NCBI GenBank assembly: GCA_964636945.1
Contig: CAZWVH010000019.1
Location: forward strand, 1 to 44,999
Length of the DNA stretch: 44,999 bases
Direction of reading: 5' to 3'
DNA from: CAZADA01 sp964636945
Lineage (GTDB): Bacteria; Pseudomonadota; Alphaproteobacteria; Caulobacterales; Maricaulaceae
Within the stretch, counting starts at the first letter, position 1. Each line of letters opens with the position of its first letter. The position numbers were made by a program, and so were the translations under genes. The notes beneath the pieces are model-generated. The model had not been told where the DNA came from and did no database searches. It saw only the letters and a program-made list of their open reading frames with translations. Of the stretch, positions 42,124 to 44,999 are shown piece after piece.

Positions 42124-44070
42124 ATGGGTCGAAATAGAGCCCCGAGTTTCCGTAAGCCGCGCCGCCGCGTATTGGGCGGTTTGGTCCGGTTTTCAATTGT
42201 ACTTCTTGTGCTTGCTGGCGCGGCGTTCGCGGCCGGCCAAGTCTACTTTTATCATGATATGCCCAGTATTCCTCCCCGTGAGGATCTGTGGACCATGAAG
42301 CGCGACACCAGCATTCAATTGCTGGACCGCGAGGGCAATGTGATGGCCGTGCGCGGCCCCTATTACGGCGAATTGGTGAGCGATGGTGAACTGCCCGCCC
42401 ATTTGATCAATGCATTCTTGGCCACGGAGGATCGGCGGTTTTACGATCATGGCGGGGTGGACGAGCGCGCGATCATCCGCGCGTTGTTCGCCAATTGGCG
42501 CGCGGGCCGCGTGACCCAGGGCGGCTCGACCATCACCCAGCAATTGGTCAAGACACTGTTCTTAAGCCCTGAACAAACCATTCGCCGCAAACTGCAGGAA
42601 ATCCGTCTGGCGCGACAGCTGGAGCGCCGGTTGTCGAAGTCAGAAATATTGTCGCTGTATCTCAATCGGATTTTCCTCGGCGGTCGCGCCTATGGCGTGG
42701 AGGCGGCCTCACAACGGTATTTTGCCAAATCAGCGCGTGAAGTAAGCCTGGCTGAGGCGGCCATGCTGGCCGGATTGCCCAAAGCGCCGGACCGGCTCGA
42801 TCCGCGTCGCAATTTAGAAGCCGCCCAAGAACGCGCGCGCGTTGTCTTGGCCAATATGGAGGCTGAAGGCTTCATCAATGCCGAACAGCGCCGCGCAGCC
42901 GAGGAAAGTCCCGCCGAACTCGCGCCCATTCCCCTCGCCGACGAAGAAGATCAAGGCGGCAGCGGATATATTTTCGACGCCGCCCTGGATGAAGCCAAGT
43001 TGAGCCTGGCCACCATGCCGCCGGATTTGGTCATCCACACCACCATCGACCCGGAACTCCAGGGATTTGCCGAGCAAGCCATCGCGTCTTTGCTTGATGA
43101 AGAGGGTGAAGCATTCAATGTCGGCCAAGCCGCCTTGCTGGCAATTGATCGTGCGGGCGGCATTGTCGCCATGGTCGGCGGCCGCGACTACGCCACCAGC
43201 AACTTTAACCGCGCCACCAGTGCGCGACGTCAACCAGGGTCGGCGTTTAAAGCCTTGGTCTACGCCGCGGCCTTGGAAGAAGGCGTCCAGGTCAGTGACG
43301 TCTATGATGACGTGCCGACCGACATCGGCAATTGGAGCCCGAAAAACTATACCGAGACCTTCATGGGACGCGTGACCGTCCGCGAGGCGTTCGTGCGCTC
43401 AATCAATACGGTGGCGGCCAAAATCACTGTGGAGGTCGGTCCGGACAAGATCGCCAATCTCGCGCGCCGCTTTGGCGTCCCGCGCGGCCTTGACCCGGTC
43501 CCCGCCATCGCACTGGGCGTGGAAGAAGTGTCGCTGCGCGAAATGGTGGAGGCTTATTCGGTGTTTCTCAATGACGGCGAACGGCGCAATAGCCACATCG
43601 TCATGCGCCTCACCGACAGCCGCGGCACTGAGCTCTATCGTCGCCCCTCCGCCATTGATCCACGTCCGGTGTATAGCGCCGCGCTAGCCAAGCAAATGCG
43701 GGGCCTGATGCGCGCTGTTGTAGTCGACCCAGCTGGCACCGGTGAAAACGCCGCCATTCGCACTGCGGAAGTGGCGGGTAAAACCGGAACTAGCCAAAAC
43801 TGGCGCGATGCGTGGTTTATCGGCTTTTCTTCGCTCTACACAGCCGGGGTTTGGGTGGGCAATGACGATAATGCCGCGATGAACGAAGTGGGCGGCGGCG
43901 GAATGCCAGCGCTGATTTGGGCGCAGTTCATGGAAAACACCCACGAGGACCGCGCCACGCCAGCCCTCAACATTCCCCAACTTGTCGCCATGTCGCCGCG
44001 TGCACAAGAATTGGCGGAGTACTACGCCGGGCTTAAGGCCCGTTTTGAGAGTATTTTGAACGAGTCTTGA
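42124..44070 (+). CDS. class A penicillin-binding protein (PBP1-type, bifunctional)
   Basis: 648-aa peptidoglycan glycosyltransferase/transpeptidase. The start at 42124 gives a basic N-terminus (RNRAPSFRKPRRR) and one TM helix (about 20-42). The GT51 domain has TEDRRFYDHGGVD with catalytic Glu102, GGSTITQQLVKTLFL and LNRIFLGGRAYGVEAASQ. The transpeptidase domain has the active Ser373 in RQPGSAFKALVY, SIN in RSINTVAAK, and KTG at Lys553 (AGKTGTSQNWRDAWFIGF). It is shorter than PBP1a of E. coli and lacks a large extra domain. Builds septal or lateral wall in the periplasm. Confidence 0.95.
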   Translation: MGRNRAPSFRKPRRRVLGGLVRFSIVLLVLAGAAFAAGQVYFYHDMPSIPPREDLWTMKRDTSIQLLDREGNVMAVRGPYYGELVSDGELPAHLINAFLATEDRRFYDHGGVDERAIIRALFANWRAGRVTQGGSTITQQLVKTLFLSPEQTIRRKLQEIRLARQLERRLSKSEILSLYLNRIFLGGRAYGVEAASQRYFAKSAREVSLAEAAMLAGLPKAPDRLDPRRNLEAAQERARVVLANMEAEGFINAEQRRAAEESPAELAPIPLADEEDQGGSGYIFDAALDEAKLSLATMPPDLVIHTTIDPELQGFAEQAIASLLDEEGEAFNVGQAALLAIDRAGGIVAMVGGRDYATSNFNRATSARRQPGSAFKALVYAAALEEGVQVSDVYDDVPTDIGNWSPKNYTETFMGRVTVREAFVRSINTVAAKITVEVGPDKIANLARRFGVPRGLDPVPAIALGVEEVSLREMVEAYSVFLNDGERRNSHIVMRLTDSRGTELYRRPSAIDPRPVYSAALAKQMRGLMRAVVVDPAGTGENAAIRTAEVAGKTGTSQNWRDAWFIGFSSLYTAGVWVGNDDNAAMNEVGGGGMPALIWAQFMENTHEDRATPALNIPQLVAMSPRAQELAEYYAGLKARFESILNES

Positions 44071-44104
44071 TGGAGCTGCGTGATTCAAATCTCGGGTCTG
44101 CGTG

Positions 44105-44428
44105 ATGCTTCAGCTGCGCAGCGAACTCATCGCCACAGCCATTGTGCGCCGGGCTCAAGCCGCCGGCGCGTTCGCCGCCGTAACAGCACGCGGGGACCCC
44201 GATGCTGGCGTGATCTTGGTCAAGGTCAACTTGCTTGATGGGCTTGCGATCGCTCACGCACCCGAACTGGACTTTGACACCGGCGAAAGTCGCTGGACGA
44301 CGCCCATGGGCGCCGACCCAAAGCCGGAGGCTGAGGTGGACGCCTATCTCACACGGCGCTGCGACCGAGACCCCGACGCCTGGGTGATCGAAATCGAAGA
44401 CCGCCAAGGTCGCGCTTTCATCGACTAG
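44105..44428 (+). CDS. DUF1491 family protein
   Basis: 107 aa from the ATG at 44105 (a GTG at 44102 is also in frame). LRSELIATAIVRRAQAAGAF, then the RGDPDAGVILVKVNLL core and the C-terminal DPDAWVIEIEDRQGRAF block are those of DUF1491, a family seen almost only in alphaproteobacteria. No function is known. It follows the PBP gene by 34 bp on the same strand and may be co-transcribed. Confidence 0.9.
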   Translation: MLQLRSELIATAIVRRAQAAGAFAAVTARGDPDAGVILVKVNLLDGLAIAHAPELDFDTGESRWTTPMGADPKPEAEVDAYLTRRCDRDPDAWVIEIEDRQGRAFID

Positions 44429-44519
44429 CGAGCCCCCCGGAGCCCCCGGAAATGCCTTGGGGGATGCCGTGCAGCTAGGGAGTATCCGACCGACAGACTA
44501 TCCGACTGTCAGCGACCCG
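44429..44519. other. convergent spacer with small repeats
   Basis: Between convergent genes. It contains CCCCC/GGGGG arms around 44440-44462, a direct repeat TATCCGAC (44483-44490 and 44499-44506), and GACAG/CTGTC arms (44492-44496, 44506-44510). No T-run follows, so these are at best weak transcript ends. Confidence 0.25.
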
Positions 44520-44999
44520 CTATGCGTCTTGACCGGCTTTCTCGCGCGACTTGACCGTCCCTTTGCCCGCCGCCTCATCAGCGTCAGCGAAGAACTGGGG
44601 CGGTTCATCGCCCTTTTCCAGATACATGGTGGTGGACGGAAACGCGAAGGCGGTTCCCGCTTCCTCGACAATCTCTTTAATCTTGAACGCGAGTTCCTGC
44701 TTCAGGTCCATATGCTCCACCCACTTGATGGTCTTGGTGAAGGCGTAGACCAGAATATCGATGCTCGACGCGTTAAACGCGTCCACGCGCACGAAGGTGG
44801 TCACTTCCGGGCTTTGTGCAAATCCGTCATGGGAAAAGATGAAGTTTTCGATCTTCTCTTGCACTTCGGCCAATTGAGCGCCGGTGGTGCGGTATTCCAC
44901 GCCGATCACCCATTTGATCCGTCGATGGCTCATGCGGGCAAAGTTGGTCACCGCCCCGTCCGACAATACCGTATTGGGCACATAGACCGGGCTTTTATC
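44520..44999 (-). CDS. MscS-family mechanosensitive channel, C-terminal part (cut by window edge)
   Basis: Partial: the frame stays open to the last base. The visible part is the MscS beta domain end (VYVPNTVLSDGAVTNFARMS) and the cytoplasmic vestibule (HRRIKWVIGVEYRTTGAQLA; VRVDAFNASSIDILVYAFTK; ELAFKIKEIVEEAGTAFAFP). Forms an osmotic safety valve in the inner membrane. The Met near 44933 and the GTG at 44981 are internal, not starts. The tail is charged and probably disordered. Confidence 0.9.
   Translation of the reverse strand, partial: DKSPVYVPNTVLSDGAVTNFARMSHRRIKWVIGVEYRTTGAQLAEVQEKIENFIFSHDGFAQSPEVTTFVRVDAFNASSIDILVYAFTKTIKWVEHMDLKQELAFKIKEIVEEAGTAFAFPSTTMYLEKGDEPPQFFADADEAAGKGTVKSREKAGQDA

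Overview
The window is GC-rich, densely coded chromosomal DNA of an alphaproteobacterium. Supporting signs are a PleC-type cell-cycle histidine kinase, a cycHJKL-style (ccmI-E-F-H) cytochrome c maturation operon beside degP, a DUF1491 protein, and above all a gene transfer agent (GTA) head-tail cluster of the Rhodobacter capsulatus RcGTA type. A stalked or marine Caulobacterales/Maricaulales/Hyphomonadaceae-like host is my best guess, but a finer assignment cannot be made by eye. No tRNA, rRNA, CRISPR array or transposase gene was seen.

Left part (1-11.2 kb) holds envelope and housekeeping genes on both strands: queF (queuosine synthesis), a CPA2 cation/proton antiporter with an RCK domain, two lipoproteins (a DUF2785 protein and a PEGA-like one), the lytic transglycosylase mltF, the aminopeptidase pepN and a pleC-like kinase.

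Middle part (11.2-26 kb) lies entirely on the minus strand and is about envelope stress and the periplasm. In transcription order: a DnaJ-like co-chaperone, a small secreted PepSY-like protein, a PhoP/PhoQ- or FeuP/FeuQ-type response regulator and kinase, ccmI-ccmE-ccmF-ccmH, an alpha/beta hydrolase-OsmC fusion, the protease degP, a second OmpR-type regulator/kinase pair, a four-EF-hand secreted protein, and an ECF sigma factor with a membrane anti-sigma-like protein and a CnrX-like periplasmic sensor. Many neighbours overlap by ATGA, which points to translational coupling.

Right part (26-41.5 kb) is a GTA cluster, also on the minus strand, with recognisable g1 to g15 homologues in canonical order: TerS, TerL, portal, g3.5, prohead protease, capsid, connector, head closure, tail terminator, major tail protein, two tail chaperones, tape measure, distal tail, hub, NlpC/P60 peptidase and megatron. 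It is not pristine. A low-GC DUF4760 gene and about 430 bp of structured non-coding DNA sit between g8 and g9. Three strong intrinsic terminators face the GTA transcription direction. Palindromic repeat elements occupy the g2/g3 and g5/g6 gaps. A 100-N assembly gap lies in the tape-measure gene. These features are the main points of interest.

Far right (41.5-45 kb) holds ycgN, a bifunctional class A penicillin-binding protein, a DUF1491 gene, and an MscS-family channel gene cut by the window edge.
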